Below, piece after piece: positions 47,141 to 56,447 of a DNA stretch of 64,000 nucleotides. A program made the position numbers and the translations under genes. This DNA is from Aquimarina pacifica (GTDB lineage Bacteria; Bacteroidota; Bacteroidia; Flavobacteriales; Flavobacteriaceae), in the NCBI RefSeq assembly GCF_000520955.1, contig NZ_JACC01000030.1, forward strand, positions 1-64,000, in the 5' to 3' direction. The notes beneath the pieces were generated by a model. That model was not told the origin of the DNA. It did not search any database and saw only the letters and a program-made list of their open reading frames with translations. The stretch's first letter is position 1. Each line of letters opens with the position of its first letter.

Positions 47141-48637
47141 ATGTCTAGATTAAACTATAAAATAATTTCACATATTATGGGGCTTCTTTTGCTCTGTAAT
47201 GGAGGGTTCATGATGTTGGCTGCAATTGTCAGTTTTTTGTATAAAGACGGCGTGACGGTAGAAATTATGATGTCTTCCTTGTCGACCATGTTTGTTGGTG
47301 TTGCTTTAATGTTTTTGACTAGAGAACATCAAAAAGAAATTAATAAACGTGAAGGGTATATTGTTGTGACCTTTGGTTGGATTTTTATGTCATTGAGTGG
47401 CACCTTACCTTATATTTTTTCTGGAGCTATACCAACATTTACAAATGCCTTTTTTGAAACCATGTCGGGGTATACAACCACTGGGTCTTCTATTCTTAAT
47501 GAAATTGAGATTATCCCCAAAGGCATCTTGTTTTGGCGTAGTTTAACGCATTGGATCGGAGGAATGGGTATAATAGTATTAGCAATAGCGATCTTACCAT
47601 TGTTGGGTATAGGAGGGATGCAATTGTTTACTGCAGAAGCTCCAGGTCCTAGTGCAGATAAATTACATCCTAGAATAACAGATACAGCAAAAAGATTATG
47701 GCTTATTTATTTTGGCTATACTGTAGCAGAAACTATTCTCTTGAAACTTGCAGGGATGAATTTTTTTGATGCAATTAATCATTCTTTAAGTACACTTTCT
47801 ACAGGTGGGTTTTCTACAAAAAATGCAAGTGTAGCATATTGGAATGATACACCGATTATTCAATATATCATTATACTTTTTATGTTTTTGGCAGGAATGA
47901 ATTTTGTTCTTAGCTACTTTGCGTTTAAGGGGAAGGTGCAAAAAATAATTAGAGATCAAGAATTTAGATGGTATTCAATTTTTGTTATAGTATTTACGGT
48001 AATTACAGCAGTTGTGATTTATTACAAAGCAGATGTTTCTATTTCTTCTATTGATCATCCGATGGTGTGGGGAGAAGCAGAAAGTGCTTTTAGACATGCG
48101 CTGTTTCAGGTATTGGCTGTGATTACCACAACTGGTTTTGTAAGTGCTGATTTTACCAGGTGGACTCCTTTTCTAACGGTCTTTTTCTTTGGTATCTTTT
48201 TTTTAGGAGGATCAGCGGGTTCTACATCAGGCGGAATAAAAGTTGTGAGGCATTTAATAACTATTCGTAATGGGATTTTAGAGTTTAAACGTACGCTTCA
48301 TCCTAGGGCGGTTCTGCCAGTTAGGTATAATACAAAAGCAGTTTCTAAAGAAATTGTGTTTAATATACTAGCATTTTTTATTTTGTATATGCTTTCTTTT
48401 ATTATTGGCTCCGTGGTATTAGGAATGCTAGGTTTAGATTTTGAAACCGCTATCGGGGGAGCGGCCTCTTCTCTAGGTAATATTGGGCCCGCATTAGGGA
48501 AACTTAGTCCTGTTAATAATTTTGATATGCTTCCCGATTTCGGAAAATGGTGGTGTTGTTTTTTAATGTTAATAGGAAGATTAGAACTTTTTACAGTTCT
48601 TATTTTACTAACTCCGTTTTTCTGGAGAAATAATTAA
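47141..48637 (+). CDS. trkH: Trk potassium uptake channel subunit TrkH
   Basis: A 498-residue inner-membrane potassium channel of the TrkH/TrkG/KtrB superfamily. Four pore loops are visible: MSGYTTTGSSIL, STLSTGGFSTKNAS, VITTTGFVSADF and AASSLGNIGPALG, each contributing a filter Gly. Multiple membrane pairs surround them (NYKIISHIMGLLLLCNGGFM at the start). It works with TrkA encoded directly upstream in the same operon. The next gene is convergent, 177 bp away. Confidence 0.96.
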   Translation: MSRLNYKIISHIMGLLLLCNGGFMMLAAIVSFLYKDGVTVEIMMSSLSTMFVGVALMFLTREHQKEINKREGYIVVTFGWIFMSLSGTLPYIFSGAIPTFTNAFFETMSGYTTTGSSILNEIEIIPKGILFWRSLTHWIGGMGIIVLAIAILPLLGIGGMQLFTAEAPGPSADKLHPRITDTAKRLWLIYFGYTVAETILLKLAGMNFFDAINHSLSTLSTGGFSTKNASVAYWNDTPIIQYIIILFMFLAGMNFVLSYFAFKGKVQKIIRDQEFRWYSIFVIVFTVITAVVIYYKADVSISSIDHPMVWGEAESAFRHALFQVLAVITTTGFVSADFTRWTPFLTVFFFGIFFLGGSAGSTSGGIKVVRHLITIRNGILEFKRTLHPRAVLPVRYNTKAVSKEIVFNILAFFILYMLSFIIGSVVLGMLGLDFETAIGGAASSLGNIGPALGKLSPVNNFDMLPDFGKWWCCFLMLIGRLELFTVLILLTPFFWRNN

Positions 48638-48813
48638 TCACAGGAACTGCGTAAGTTCATTATTTATTAGTTAGTAAATAAGTGAAATTCAAGATGTCTT
48701 TATCAATCTCAATAAAAGACCAATCACACTCTTAGAGTATAATAGGTTAAGAAATGTTTCGTGTAAACAAGCACAAACATTAATAAAAAGTGTAAGTGGA
48801 TGTTGCTACATCA

Positions 48814-49101
48814 CTATTGTATTTGCCACTCCCAAGTTGCAGATGAATATTTGGATAAAGACCATAATTCTGTTACCTTTTTTATAGTGTCTTTTACGGT
48901 GCCAGATATACTGTCAAGATGTTCATCTTCGATGAAGAATATGTCTAAAATAGACTCATAATATCCTGTATAGTTAGAATCAGATTGCTTTTGTGGTTCA
49001 AAGTCCAAAATTTCTGCATCTGTTTGTGCTACGTCAAAGTTTTCTTTAAGAAGATTGAGTACGTTTTTTGTTACAATACGTTCTTTTTCTAGAGTATTCA
49101 T
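48814..49101 (-). CDS. Small hypothetical protein
   Basis: A 95-residue acidic soluble protein without signal peptide or membrane span (MNTLEKERIVTKNVLNLLKE; ends WSLSKYSSATWEWQIQ). I do not recognise the family. Codon use looks native. It is flanked by trkH (convergent) and the aminotransferase gene (same strand, 238 bp upstream). There is no context for a function; moderate confidence that it is real, because of length, composition and a plausible ATG. Confidence 0.6.
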   Translation of the reverse strand: MNTLEKERIVTKNVLNLLKENFDVAQTDAEILDFEPQKQSDSNYTGYYESILDIFFIEDEHLDSISGTVKDTIKKVTELWSLSKYSSATWEWQIQ

Positions 49102-49280
49102 AAAAGGGGGATTTTATGTGAGTATTTAATAACTTCCTAATGGGGTATATTATGGAGCGGTTTTGATTTTTTTACAATTATAATGCAAAGTTCAGCCTTT
49201 TTGAGTTAAGGAAGGAACAGCATATTCGTAAAAAAAAGTTAAAGGGAAGTTAAAAATTTGTGCAATTACGGTTAAACAAT

Positions 49281-49315
49281 AAACCGGTTACATCTATACT
49301 AGACATAACCGGTTT
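49281..49315 (-). terminator. Hairpin after the aminotransferase gene
   Basis: The arms aaaccggtta and taaccggttt pair perfectly over 10 bp with a 15-base loop, 24 bp after the aminotransferase stop. The following minus-strand tract ATTGTTTAAC is only weakly T-rich. Confidence 0.65.
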
Positions 49316-49338
49316 AGGGTATAAAATTAAGCTAAAAA

Positions 49339-50547
49339 CTATTGTAAAGCTTTTTTGATTCTATTGACAGCTTCAGTGATTTGTTCTGGACTTGCTGCGT
49401 ATGAAATTCTAATACAATCACCGTTTCCAAAAGCGATTCCTGTAACAGTTGCTACATTTGCTTTTTCTAATAAGAACATAGAGAAATCAGTAGCATTTTC
49501 GATCGTTTGTCCTTGTAGTGTTTTACCAAAGTAATATGAGATATTAGGGAAAACATAAAATGCACCTTCTGGCTCATTACATTCAAATCCTGGGATCTCA
49601 GATAACAAATTTAAAATAAGTTTTCTGCGTTGCTCAAATTCATCCACCATGTATTTAATATTGCTTACAGGTGCTTCTAAGGCTGTAATTACTGCTCGTT
49701 GCGCAATACAGTTAGCTCCACTAGTAACTTGACCTTGTATTTTGTTACATGCTCGCGCTATAGTTTTTGGTGCACCGATATATCCAATTCTCCATCCTGT
49801 CATGGCAAAAGCTTTTGCTACTCCATTAACAGTTACAGTTCTATTATACATATCGTCAAACTGAGCCATTGATGCATGACTTCCTACATAATTAATATGT
49901 TCATAAATTTCATCACTTACTACAACGATATTGGGGTGCTTCTGTAGTACATCTGCTAAAGCTCTTAATTCTTCTTTGCTGTAGATAGATCCACTTGGGT
50001 TACAAGGAGAGCTATACCAAAGCATTTTTGTTTTCGGAGTGATTGCTTTTTCAAGTTGTTCAGCTGTCATTTTGAAATCAGTATCGATAGAAGTTTTTAC
50101 TTCTACAGGAACTGCTCCAGCAAGTTTTACGATATCGCTATAGCTAACCCAATAAGGACATGGTAAAATTACTTCATCGCCTGGGTTTAGGTATACCTGA
50201 GCAACATTGTAAAGAGATTGTTTTGCTCCAGTTGATACAACAATTTGAGAATGGTCGTATGTTAATCCATTGTCTCGTTTAAATTTTGTAATGATAGCAT
50301 CTTTCAATGCAACATATCCATCTACTGGAGTATAAGAATTATAATTGTCATTTACAGCTTGTATAGCGGCATCTTTAATGAAATCAGGAGTATTAAAATC
50401 GGGTTCTCCTAGACTAAGGCCGATAATGTCTTTTCCTTCTGCTCTTAATTCTCGAGCTTTGGCTGCCATGGCAAGTGTTGCTGATGCTTTGAGAGAATTA
50501 ATTCTGTCTGATAATTGTGCGCTCATTTCTGAAACTGGTGTACTCAT
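49339..50547 (-). CDS. PLP-dependent aminotransferase, aspartate aminotransferase family
   Basis: A 402-residue class I/II aminotransferase. Motifs include DIIGLSLGEPDFNTPDFIKD, STGAKQSLYNVAQVYLNPGD, WYSSPCNPSGSIYSKEEL (substrate Asn), VVSDEIYEHINYVG, NGVAKAFAMTGWRIGYIG (PLP Lys) and the C-terminal NGDCIRISYAASPEQI (carboxylate Arg). This fits subgroup Igamma aspartate aminotransferases, which move the amino group between aspartate and oxaloacetate; substrate cannot be fixed from sequence. The ATG (MSTPVSEMSAQ) lies 22 bp downstream of the desaturase stop, so the two may be co-transcribed. Confidence 0.92.
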   Translation of the reverse strand: MSTPVSEMSAQLSDRINSLKASATLAMAAKARELRAEGKDIIGLSLGEPDFNTPDFIKDAAIQAVNDNYNSYTPVDGYVALKDAIITKFKRDNGLTYDHSQIVVSTGAKQSLYNVAQVYLNPGDEVILPCPYWVSYSDIVKLAGAVPVEVKTSIDTDFKMTAEQLEKAITPKTKMLWYSSPCNPSGSIYSKEELRALADVLQKHPNIVVVSDEIYEHINYVGSHASMAQFDDMYNRTVTVNGVAKAFAMTGWRIGYIGAPKTIARACNKIQGQVTSGANCIAQRAVITALEAPVSNIKYMVDEFEQRRKLILNLLSEIPGFECNEPEGAFYVFPNISYYFGKTLQGQTIENATDFSMFLLEKANVATVTGIAFGNGDCIRISYAASPEQITEAVNRIKKALQ

Positions 50548-50569
50548 TTTGATTGGTAAATAAAAGTTA

Positions 50570-51670
50570 CTATTGCATTACCGCAGGTTTCATCCCCATT
50601 TCTTTAAGATGTCTAAAATGGGCAAGTATCGCCTTGCGGGTAGTTTTGTATTCGTTATAAGGTAAATTAAATTCTAAAGCTGTTTGCTTTACAATTTTGG
50701 AAATTTTAGTATAATGTACATGACTAATATTCGGAAAAATGTGGTGCTCTACCTGGTGGTTTAAGCCTCCTGTAAACCAATTAACTAGCCTGTTTTTTGT
50801 AGAGAAATTTACCGTGGTAAATAACTGGTGAATTGCCCATGTGTTTTTCATTGTGCCTGTCTTGTCAGGAAGCGGCATTTCTGTGTCTTCTACTATATGT
50901 GCTAATTGAAATACAATACTTAAAATCAATCCAGCTACATAATGCATGATAAAAAAGCCGATAAGAATTTTCCACCAAGCAATAGACATAAATATCATCG
51001 GTATAGCTATCCAAATTAGGATATAAATTATTTTGGTGATTACAACGGTGCTCCATTGTTTTAATGGACTGGGTAGTTTACCATATGAAAGCTTACGCGA
51101 AAGATAATTTTTCGTTTGTTTAAAGTCCGTTGTAATAGCCCAATTAAAAGTTAATAAGCCATATAAAAAAATAGAATAGTAATGTTGGAATTTATGAAAA
51201 CGTCTCCATTCTGCGTGTTGCGTAAAGCGAATTACCCTACCAGCATCCATGTCTTCATCATGACCATGTATATTCGTGTAGGTATGGTGTAAGACATTGT
51301 GTTGTACCTGCCAATTGTATACATTTCCTGCCAAAATGTACAAGCTGCTTCCCATTAATTTGTTAATCCACTTTTTTGATGAATAGGATCCATGATTTCC
51401 ATCATGCATTACATTCATTCCAACACCCGCCATTCCGACTCCCATAACAATGGTAAGCAATAGCATCCACCATTGCGAGATGTCAAGTGTTAATATTAAA
51501 AAATATGGAGTCAAGAACAAAGTAAACATGACTACAGTTTTTAGGTGTAATTTCCAGTTTCCTGTTCTTTTAATGTTATTGTCTTTGAAATATTCGTTTA
51601 CACGCTTGTTAAGTGTTCTAAAAAATTTAGCAGAATCTACCCTACTAAAACGTACATCTGGTGTCGTCAT
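50570..51670 (-). CDS. Membrane fatty-acid desaturase (acyl-lipid / acyl-CoA type)
   Basis: A 366-residue di-iron membrane enzyme. The three His boxes are present: HDGNHGS, HNVLHHTYTN and HQVEHHIFPNISH. Several membrane spans separate them (TVVMFTLFLTPYFLILTLDI, WMLLLTIVMGVGMAGVGMNV, ILIGFFIMHYVAGLILSIVF). The third box begins HQVEHH, as in front-end/linoleoyl-CoA-like desaturases, but no cytochrome b5 domain is fused. It introduces a double bond into an acyl chain, probably for membrane fluidity in the cold. The start is the ATG at 51668-51670, divergent from rsmG. Confidence 0.92.
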   Translation of the reverse strand: MTTPDVRFSRVDSAKFFRTLNKRVNEYFKDNNIKRTGNWKLHLKTVVMFTLFLTPYFLILTLDISQWWMLLLTIVMGVGMAGVGMNVMHDGNHGSYSSKKWINKLMGSSLYILAGNVYNWQVQHNVLHHTYTNIHGHDEDMDAGRVIRFTQHAEWRRFHKFQHYYSIFLYGLLTFNWAITTDFKQTKNYLSRKLSYGKLPSPLKQWSTVVITKIIYILIWIAIPMIFMSIAWWKILIGFFIMHYVAGLILSIVFQLAHIVEDTEMPLPDKTGTMKNTWAIHQLFTTVNFSTKNRLVNWFTGGLNHQVEHHIFPNISHVHYTKISKIVKQTALEFNLPYNEYKTTRKAILAHFRHLKEMGMKPAVMQ

Positions 51671-51718
51671 GATTGTTGAGGTTTATGAACAAACGTTATT
51701 TGTCATAATTATATTGAG

Positions 51719-51726
51719 CAAAGTTA
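51719..51726 (-). promoter_or_regulatory. Possible -7 element of the desaturase gene
   Basis: TAACTTTG on the minus strand matches TAnnTTTG about 49 bp before the start codon. No TTG -33 box at typical distance. Confidence 0.35.
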
Positions 51727-51782
51727 GGTATTTAAATTTTTTAAGTTCCTAAAAAAGAAACAAAATATATGATCTTATCTCG

Positions 51783-51790
51783 TATTTTTG
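51783..51790 (+). promoter_or_regulatory. Possible -7 element of rsmG
   Basis: TATTTTTG matches TAnnTTTG and ends 19 bp before the rsmG ATG. It would give a very short leader. No -33 TTG is seen. Confidence 0.35.
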
Positions 51791-51809
51791 CTGCTTAATT
51801 TCTGAATTA

Positions 51810-52439
51810 ATGAATATCCTTCTAAAATATTTTCCTGATCTTACAGAAGAGCAACAATCTCAGTTTTCTGAATTGGGAACTTTGTATGCTGAGTGGAATG
51901 CCAAAATTAATGTGATATCACGTAAAGATATAGAGTCTTTGTACGAAAGACATATTTTACATTCTTTGGGTATTGCAAAGGTACAGCCTTTTGAGCCCGG
52001 TAGTAATGTGTTAGATGTGGGAACGGGAGGTGGTTTTCCAGGTATCCCACTTGCGATTTTATTTCCTGAAACCCAGTTTTATTTAGTAGATGTAATTGCT
52101 AAGAAAATTCGTGTTGTAAACGAAGTGGTAAATGCTTTAGGCTTAAAAAATGTAAAGGCAGAACAACGAAGAGCAGGTACTTTTGACGAACGTTTCGATT
52201 TTGTGGTAAGTCGAGCAGTTACTAATATGCCTGATTTTGTTAAGTGGGTAAGAAAAAATATAACAAAAAAGAGTCTACATGATATACATAATGGAATTCT
52301 TTATCTTAAGGGAGGAGACCTGTCAGAAGAATTATCCTTGTTTCCTAAGGCAGAACAACATGAGCTTTCGAATTATTTTGATGAAGAATTTTTTGAAACT
52401 AAAAAAGTTGTGTATCTCCCTTTAAAATATAAGTTGTAA
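51810..52439 (+). CDS. rsmG: 16S rRNA (guanine-N7)-methyltransferase RsmG
   Basis: A 209-residue SAM-dependent enzyme that methylates N7 of G527 in 16S rRNA. Signatures are EWNAKINVISRKDIESLYER, HSLGIAKVQPF, NVLDVGTGGGFPGIPLAILF (SAM site) and FVVSRAVTNMPDFVKWV. Length matches the family. It is monocistronic here, convergent with pruA. Confidence 0.95.
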   Translation: MNILLKYFPDLTEEQQSQFSELGTLYAEWNAKINVISRKDIESLYERHILHSLGIAKVQPFEPGSNVLDVGTGGGFPGIPLAILFPETQFYLVDVIAKKIRVVNEVVNALGLKNVKAEQRRAGTFDERFDFVVSRAVTNMPDFVKWVRKNITKKSLHDIHNGILYLKGGDLSEELSLFPKAEQHELSNYFDEEFFETKKVVYLPLKYKL

Positions 52440-52552
52440 TACTACGCTATTAGCTATAACTAGAAATTGGCATTAATCAAATAGTAATCCGGGCTCAATT
52501 CAAATAATTTAGTCAGGAAAGTTATGTAGAAGTTTAATTTTAATGGATATAA

Positions 52553-52604
52553 ACTGCTGCCAAAACTATTTTTGAATCTTAATATTTTATAGTTCGGCAG
52601 CAGT
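52553..52604. terminator. Long hairpin between convergent rsmG and pruA
   Basis: The arms actgctgcc (52553-52561) and ggcagcagt (52596-52604) are perfectly complementary, with additional inner pairing aactat / atagtt. There is no strong T tract on either strand, so it may be a bidirectional terminator or an RNA 3'-end stabiliser. Confidence 0.55.
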
Positions 52605-52621
52605 AAAGTGTATTTAGTTTT

Positions 52622-54250
52622 CTATTTCCCTAAAAAAGGATACCTGTAATTAGAAGGAGATAAGAAGGTTTCTTTGATTGTTCGAGGAGATACCCATCTT
52701 AGTAGATTAAGGTATGATCCTGCTTTGTCATTTGTACCAGATGCTCTTGCACCACCAAAAGGTTGTTGGCCAACTACTGCTCCTGTAGGTTTGTCATTAA
52801 TATAGAAGTTTCCGGCACTGTTCTGTAATGCTTCGGTTGCTTCATTAATTGCATACCTATCAGTAGAAAATATAGCACCAGTTAGTGCATAATCACTTGT
52901 TTCATCTACTAATTGTAATGTTGTTTTCCAGTCTTTATCGTCATATACATAAATGGTAATTACTGGTCCAAAAAGTTCTGTGCACATAGTAGTGTATTTT
53001 GGATCTTTGGTGACAATTACAGTGGGTTCGATAAAATAACCTTTCGACTTGTCATAATTTCCGCCAGCTATGATTGTAGCATCAGTATCTTTTTTAGCTT
53101 TTTCAATATAACTCACAAGGTTGTCAAATGAACGCTCGTGAATGACTGCGGTTATGAAGTTGCTCATGTCTTCAGGAGAGCCCATCTTAAATGATTTTAT
53201 ATCCTCTAGCACTTGTTTTTCTACTGCTCCCCATATACTTTTAGGGATATATGCTCTAGAGGCGGCACTACATTTCTGCCCCTGAAATTCAAAAGCTCCT
53301 CTAGATATTCCTGTAGCTACTTGTTTAGGGTTTGCGCTTGGATGTGCTATAATAAAATCTTTTCCGCCGGTTTCTCCTACAATTCTTGGGTATGTTTTAT
53401 AGGTGTGAATATTAGCGCCTATTTTTGCCCAAATATCCTTAAAAACATGCGTGCTTCCAGTAAAATGGATGCCTGCAAAATCAGGACTAGCTAAAACTGT
53501 ATCTGTAATCATTAAAGGATCTCCGTATACCACATTAATTACACCATCAGGGACCCCAGCTTCTTTAAAAATATCAACAATTACTTTGGCAGAGTAAATT
53601 TGACTATCACTTGGTTTCCATACAACTGTATTTCCCATCAGTGCAGCACTAGCAGGAAGGTTTCCTGAAATTGCAGTAAAATTAAAAGGAGTTATAGCGT
53701 ATACAAAACCTTCTAGAGGACGGTATTCGAGTCTATTCCATATGTCAGAAGTAGAATCGGGTTGGTCTTCGTAGATTTTTGTCATGAATTCTACGTTAAA
53801 GCGCAAGAAATCTATGAATTCACATGCGGCATCGATCTCTGCTTGAAAAATGTTCTTGGATTGGGCTAGCATAGTCGCAGCGTTAATTTTTGACCTGTAT
53901 GGTCCTGCGATTAATTCTGCAGCCTTTAAAAATACTGCTGCGCGTTCTTCCCAATTAAGATTAGCCCATTTTTTTCTTGCTTCTAGAGCAGTCTCAATTG
54001 CTTTTTCAATATGTTGTTTTTCTGCTTTATGATAGGTGCCCAGAACATGTTGATGATCATGAGGTGGTGTCATAACAGCAGTGTCTCCTGTTTTTATTTC
54101 TTCCCCATTAATATATAAAGGTATATCTATCGTAGAGTTATACATTGATGCATAAGTAGCTAGAACCTCTTCTCTTTCTGAGGTTCCGGGAGCATATGAT
54201 TTTACTGGTTCATTAATTGCTGCCGGGACTTGAAAAAAGCCTTTTCCCAT
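52622..54250 (-). CDS. pruA: L-glutamate gamma-semialdehyde (1-pyrroline-5-carboxylate) dehydrogenase
   Basis: A 542-residue NAD-dependent aldehyde dehydrogenase of proline breakdown, oxidising glutamate semialdehyde to glutamate. Motifs are YAITPFNFTAISGNLPASAA, VVWKPSDSQIYSAKV, IHFTGSTHVFKDIW, RIVGETGGKDFIIAHPSA (general base Glu), RGAFEFQGQKCSAASRAY (catalytic Cys), CTELFGPVITIYVYDD and QQPFGGARASGTNDKAGS. The length and N-terminus fit the stand-alone P5CDH family rather than the fused PutA form; no proline dehydrogenase gene lies in the window. Confidence 0.94.
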   Translation of the reverse strand: MGKGFFQVPAAINEPVKSYAPGTSEREEVLATYASMYNSTIDIPLYINGEEIKTGDTAVMTPPHDHQHVLGTYHKAEKQHIEKAIETALEARKKWANLNWEERAAVFLKAAELIAGPYRSKINAATMLAQSKNIFQAEIDAACEFIDFLRFNVEFMTKIYEDQPDSTSDIWNRLEYRPLEGFVYAITPFNFTAISGNLPASAALMGNTVVWKPSDSQIYSAKVIVDIFKEAGVPDGVINVVYGDPLMITDTVLASPDFAGIHFTGSTHVFKDIWAKIGANIHTYKTYPRIVGETGGKDFIIAHPSANPKQVATGISRGAFEFQGQKCSAASRAYIPKSIWGAVEKQVLEDIKSFKMGSPEDMSNFITAVIHERSFDNLVSYIEKAKKDTDATIIAGGNYDKSKGYFIEPTVIVTKDPKYTTMCTELFGPVITIYVYDDKDWKTTLQLVDETSDYALTGAIFSTDRYAINEATEALQNSAGNFYINDKPTGAVVGQQPFGGARASGTNDKAGSYLNLLRWVSPRTIKETFLSPSNYRYPFLGK

Positions 54251-54702
54251 AATGTAATGTGTTAGTTTGAATTAGTTGAGATGTCTCCATCTGTTGAGTT
54301 AACTGTATTAGATAGCAAAGATAGAAAATAATAGAGCCTAAAATATATTTTAACCTTTTGTACAGAAAAATAGGAATGCAAGTGCTGTTTTGAAAGTGCT
54401 AGAATAGAAAATTAATTGTTTATTGAGTTTGAAAAAGGTGGAAGTGGTTTGGAGTCATAGTTAGTTTTGATCCCAAAACTGCATAGAAAAGACGTCGTGA
54501 GTGTCTAAATTCAATGTATAAATAGCCTAAGTCTAACAAGGGGCGGCGGCTTTCTCGAATTATATATTATTTTTGATAAGAAGTATTTGCGATTACTCTA
54601 TTTTTTTGTCACAAAGGGAGTCAGAGTTTTCAGGCTTATAAATATTTAGAGTATGTGTTTTTTTTTGTAAGTTGTAACATATTTAGTCGACCTAGAAAAT
54701 AT
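54251..54702. other. Divergent intergenic region
   Basis: This 452-bp gap separates pruA and the NRDE-family gene. It holds a -7-like element for pruA and an unusual GC-rich patch, ggggcggcggc, at about 54540. No RNA gene or convincing small ORF was found. The frame of the NRDE gene extends into it, but only with residues that do not fit the family. Confidence 0.5.
54316..54323 (-). promoter_or_regulatory. Possible -7 element of pruA
   Basis: TATCTTTG on the minus strand matches TAnnTTTG exactly, about 66 bp before the pruA start codon. No clear -33 TTG. Confidence 0.4.
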
Positions 54703-55419
54703 ATGTGTACAGTTACGTTGATCCCCACTAAAGAAAATAATTTTATTCTTACCTCGAATCGTGATGAGGCAATAAATAGAAAAACTTTACTTCCTGAATT
54801 CTATCAAGAAAACGGATCCAGAATGTTATTTCCTAAAGATGCAGTCGCAGGGGGGACATGGATTGGTGTTAGTGATAAGAACACTATGATTTGCCTACTT
54901 AATGGTGGGTTTGATATTCATAAAAGAGCTTCTGCTTACAGGCAAAGTAGAGGAGTTGTGGTAAAAGAGTTACTAGGTGCGGATGATTTAGAAAAGTCGA
55001 TTTTGGATTATAATTGTAAGGGTATTGAACCTTTTACTATTATTGCTGCAAATTGGAATTCGGATTTATTATTGTTAGAATTTGTTTGGGACGGAAACCA
55101 AAAACATCTCCGGGTATTAGAAAAAGAACTGTATATATGGTCATCCTCGACATTGTATACTCAGGAAATGAAAAAAGTTCGGGAGCATTGGTTTGCTGAT
55201 TTTGAGATCAATAATACGCTAACACCAGAATCATTACTTTATTTTCATAAAAATGCAGGAGTGGGAGATTGTAATATTGACTTGCAGATAGATAGAGGAG
55301 ATTTGAAAACAAAAAGTATTACTCAAATTGTGAAGAAAGAAGAGGAATTGTCTATGCGTTATGAAAATCTACAAAATAAAGAAGTGAGTACGGTTATTTT
55401 TGAGGCCATTACTGCTTAA
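54703..55419 (+). CDS. NRDE (TANGO2-like) family protein
   Basis: A 238-residue protein from the ATG at 54703, which gives MCTVTLIPTKENNFILTSNR. The family needs Cys2 as a likely N-terminal nucleophile, and the NRDE motif follows in LTSNRDEAINRK; the 16 residues upstream would bury that Cys and are rejected. Other conserved parts are FPKDAVAGGTWIGVS and MICLLNGGFDIHKR. TANGO2/NRDE proteins resemble Ntn hydrolases and are linked to Golgi organisation in animals and haem handling; no bacterial reaction is settled. It is likely co-transcribed with the next gene, 26 bp away. Confidence 0.88.
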   Translation: MCTVTLIPTKENNFILTSNRDEAINRKTLLPEFYQENGSRMLFPKDAVAGGTWIGVSDKNTMICLLNGGFDIHKRASAYRQSRGVVVKELLGADDLEKSILDYNCKGIEPFTIIAANWNSDLLLLEFVWDGNQKHLRVLEKELYIWSSSTLYTQEMKKVREHWFADFEINNTLTPESLLYFHKNAGVGDCNIDLQIDRGDLKTKSITQIVKKEEELSMRYENLQNKEVSTVIFEAITA

Positions 55420-55445
55420 TAGATGATTTTTTAAAATAGAAAAGA

Positions 55446-56447
55446 TTGAAAAAGTATACAGGTAAAATAATTTCACTTGCCTTTCCTGATACATTTGTGA
55501 AATATTCTGATGAATTCTTAGTTAAGGCCTTCTTGGCAGTTGGGTTCGGGAAAAGTAACTATATTAAAGCGGGTCATGCAGCATTTGTACTTATCGAAAA
55601 TGAGACTGGTAATGCTGAGTATTATGATTTTGGGAGATATGTTACGCCTCAAGGATATGGTAGAGTTCGAAGCGCAGAAACCGATGTAGAATTAGAGATT
55701 CCTTTTAAAGCGCTTTTGGGGGCTGACCAAAAAATAGAGAATCTTGAAGAGTTTTTGCTTTGGTTAGAAAAACACCCAGAAAAAACACATGGCAGTGGTC
55801 GATTAGTGGCATCAGTTTGTGATTATATTGATTATCAAAAAGCTAAAGATTTTGTTCTTTCTATTCAGGAAAAAGGGAGTGTGTTGTATCGAGCATTTGG
55901 CAAAGAAGGAAGTAATTGTTCTCGTATTGTAGCAGATACTATTTTGGCAGGAACTGATCATTCAAAAATTATAAAAGCATTATTGCGTAATAAATCGTTT
56001 ACTCCAAGTCCTTTGGGGAATGTAGAGAAATCTTCGTTAGGAGGTACTATATATCAAGTTAAGGATGGTGAGTTAACTGTGTACCCTGGGTCTGTCCTTC
56101 GAGAGAACTTGACCAATTATTTTGATAAGAAATTACCCGAAGTAAGTAATAGTGATTCTAAAAATGGGGTTGATTTTTTATTAGAAAAAGCGCATTACCT
56201 CTCAGGTATTGGGAGTGGAGCCTATTTTACTTTAAAAAAAGTTGACCAAGAGGTGTCCTTATTCGAGATTACCAGATATACAGAATTCGGCGTTAAAGAT
56301 TTTACAGGCCTTTTTATGGAAGTAAATAATAATTTTGATTCTACAAAAGAATATCAATTCGTGTATGATTCGAATTGTAAATATTGTCACATCAAACAAG
56401 GTGATACTATAATCAGATTTGAATTAAAAAGAAGGGTTTTTAATTAA
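55446..56447 (+). CDS. Hypothetical protein, possible permuted papain-fold (LRAT/NlpC-like) hydrolase
   Basis: A 333-residue soluble protein starting at TTG: an in-frame TAG lies six bases upstream and no internal Met occurs early. The first half contains SNYIKAGHAAFVLIENETG with YYDFGRYVTPQGYGRV, and later EGSNCSRIVADTIL. A His in a beta-strand followed later by Cys at a helix start is the order of circularly permuted NlpC/P60 or LRAT-like enzymes, so His and Cys may form the catalytic pair. I recall similar flavobacterial proteins grouped as a DUF (possibly DUF6695) but am not certain. It follows the NRDE gene and overlaps apaG by 8 bp at the stops. Confidence 0.7.
   Translation: MKKYTGKIISLAFPDTFVKYSDEFLVKAFLAVGFGKSNYIKAGHAAFVLIENETGNAEYYDFGRYVTPQGYGRVRSAETDVELEIPFKALLGADQKIENLEEFLLWLEKHPEKTHGSGRLVASVCDYIDYQKAKDFVLSIQEKGSVLYRAFGKEGSNCSRIVADTILAGTDHSKIIKALLRNKSFTPSPLGNVEKSSLGGTIYQVKDGELTVYPGSVLRENLTNYFDKKLPEVSNSDSKNGVDFLLEKAHYLSGIGSGAYFTLKKVDQEVSLFEITRYTEFGVKDFTGLFMEVNNNFDSTKEYQFVYDSNCKYCHIKQGDTIIRFELKRRVFN

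Noticed and set aside
48638..48813. Short inverted repeat gaact/agttc after trkH as terminator
   Set aside because: Only a 5-bp stem and no T tract; not strong enough to call.
54655..54702. Upstream start of the NRDE gene
   Set aside because: The family relies on an N-terminal Met-Cys; the ATG at 54703 provides it.
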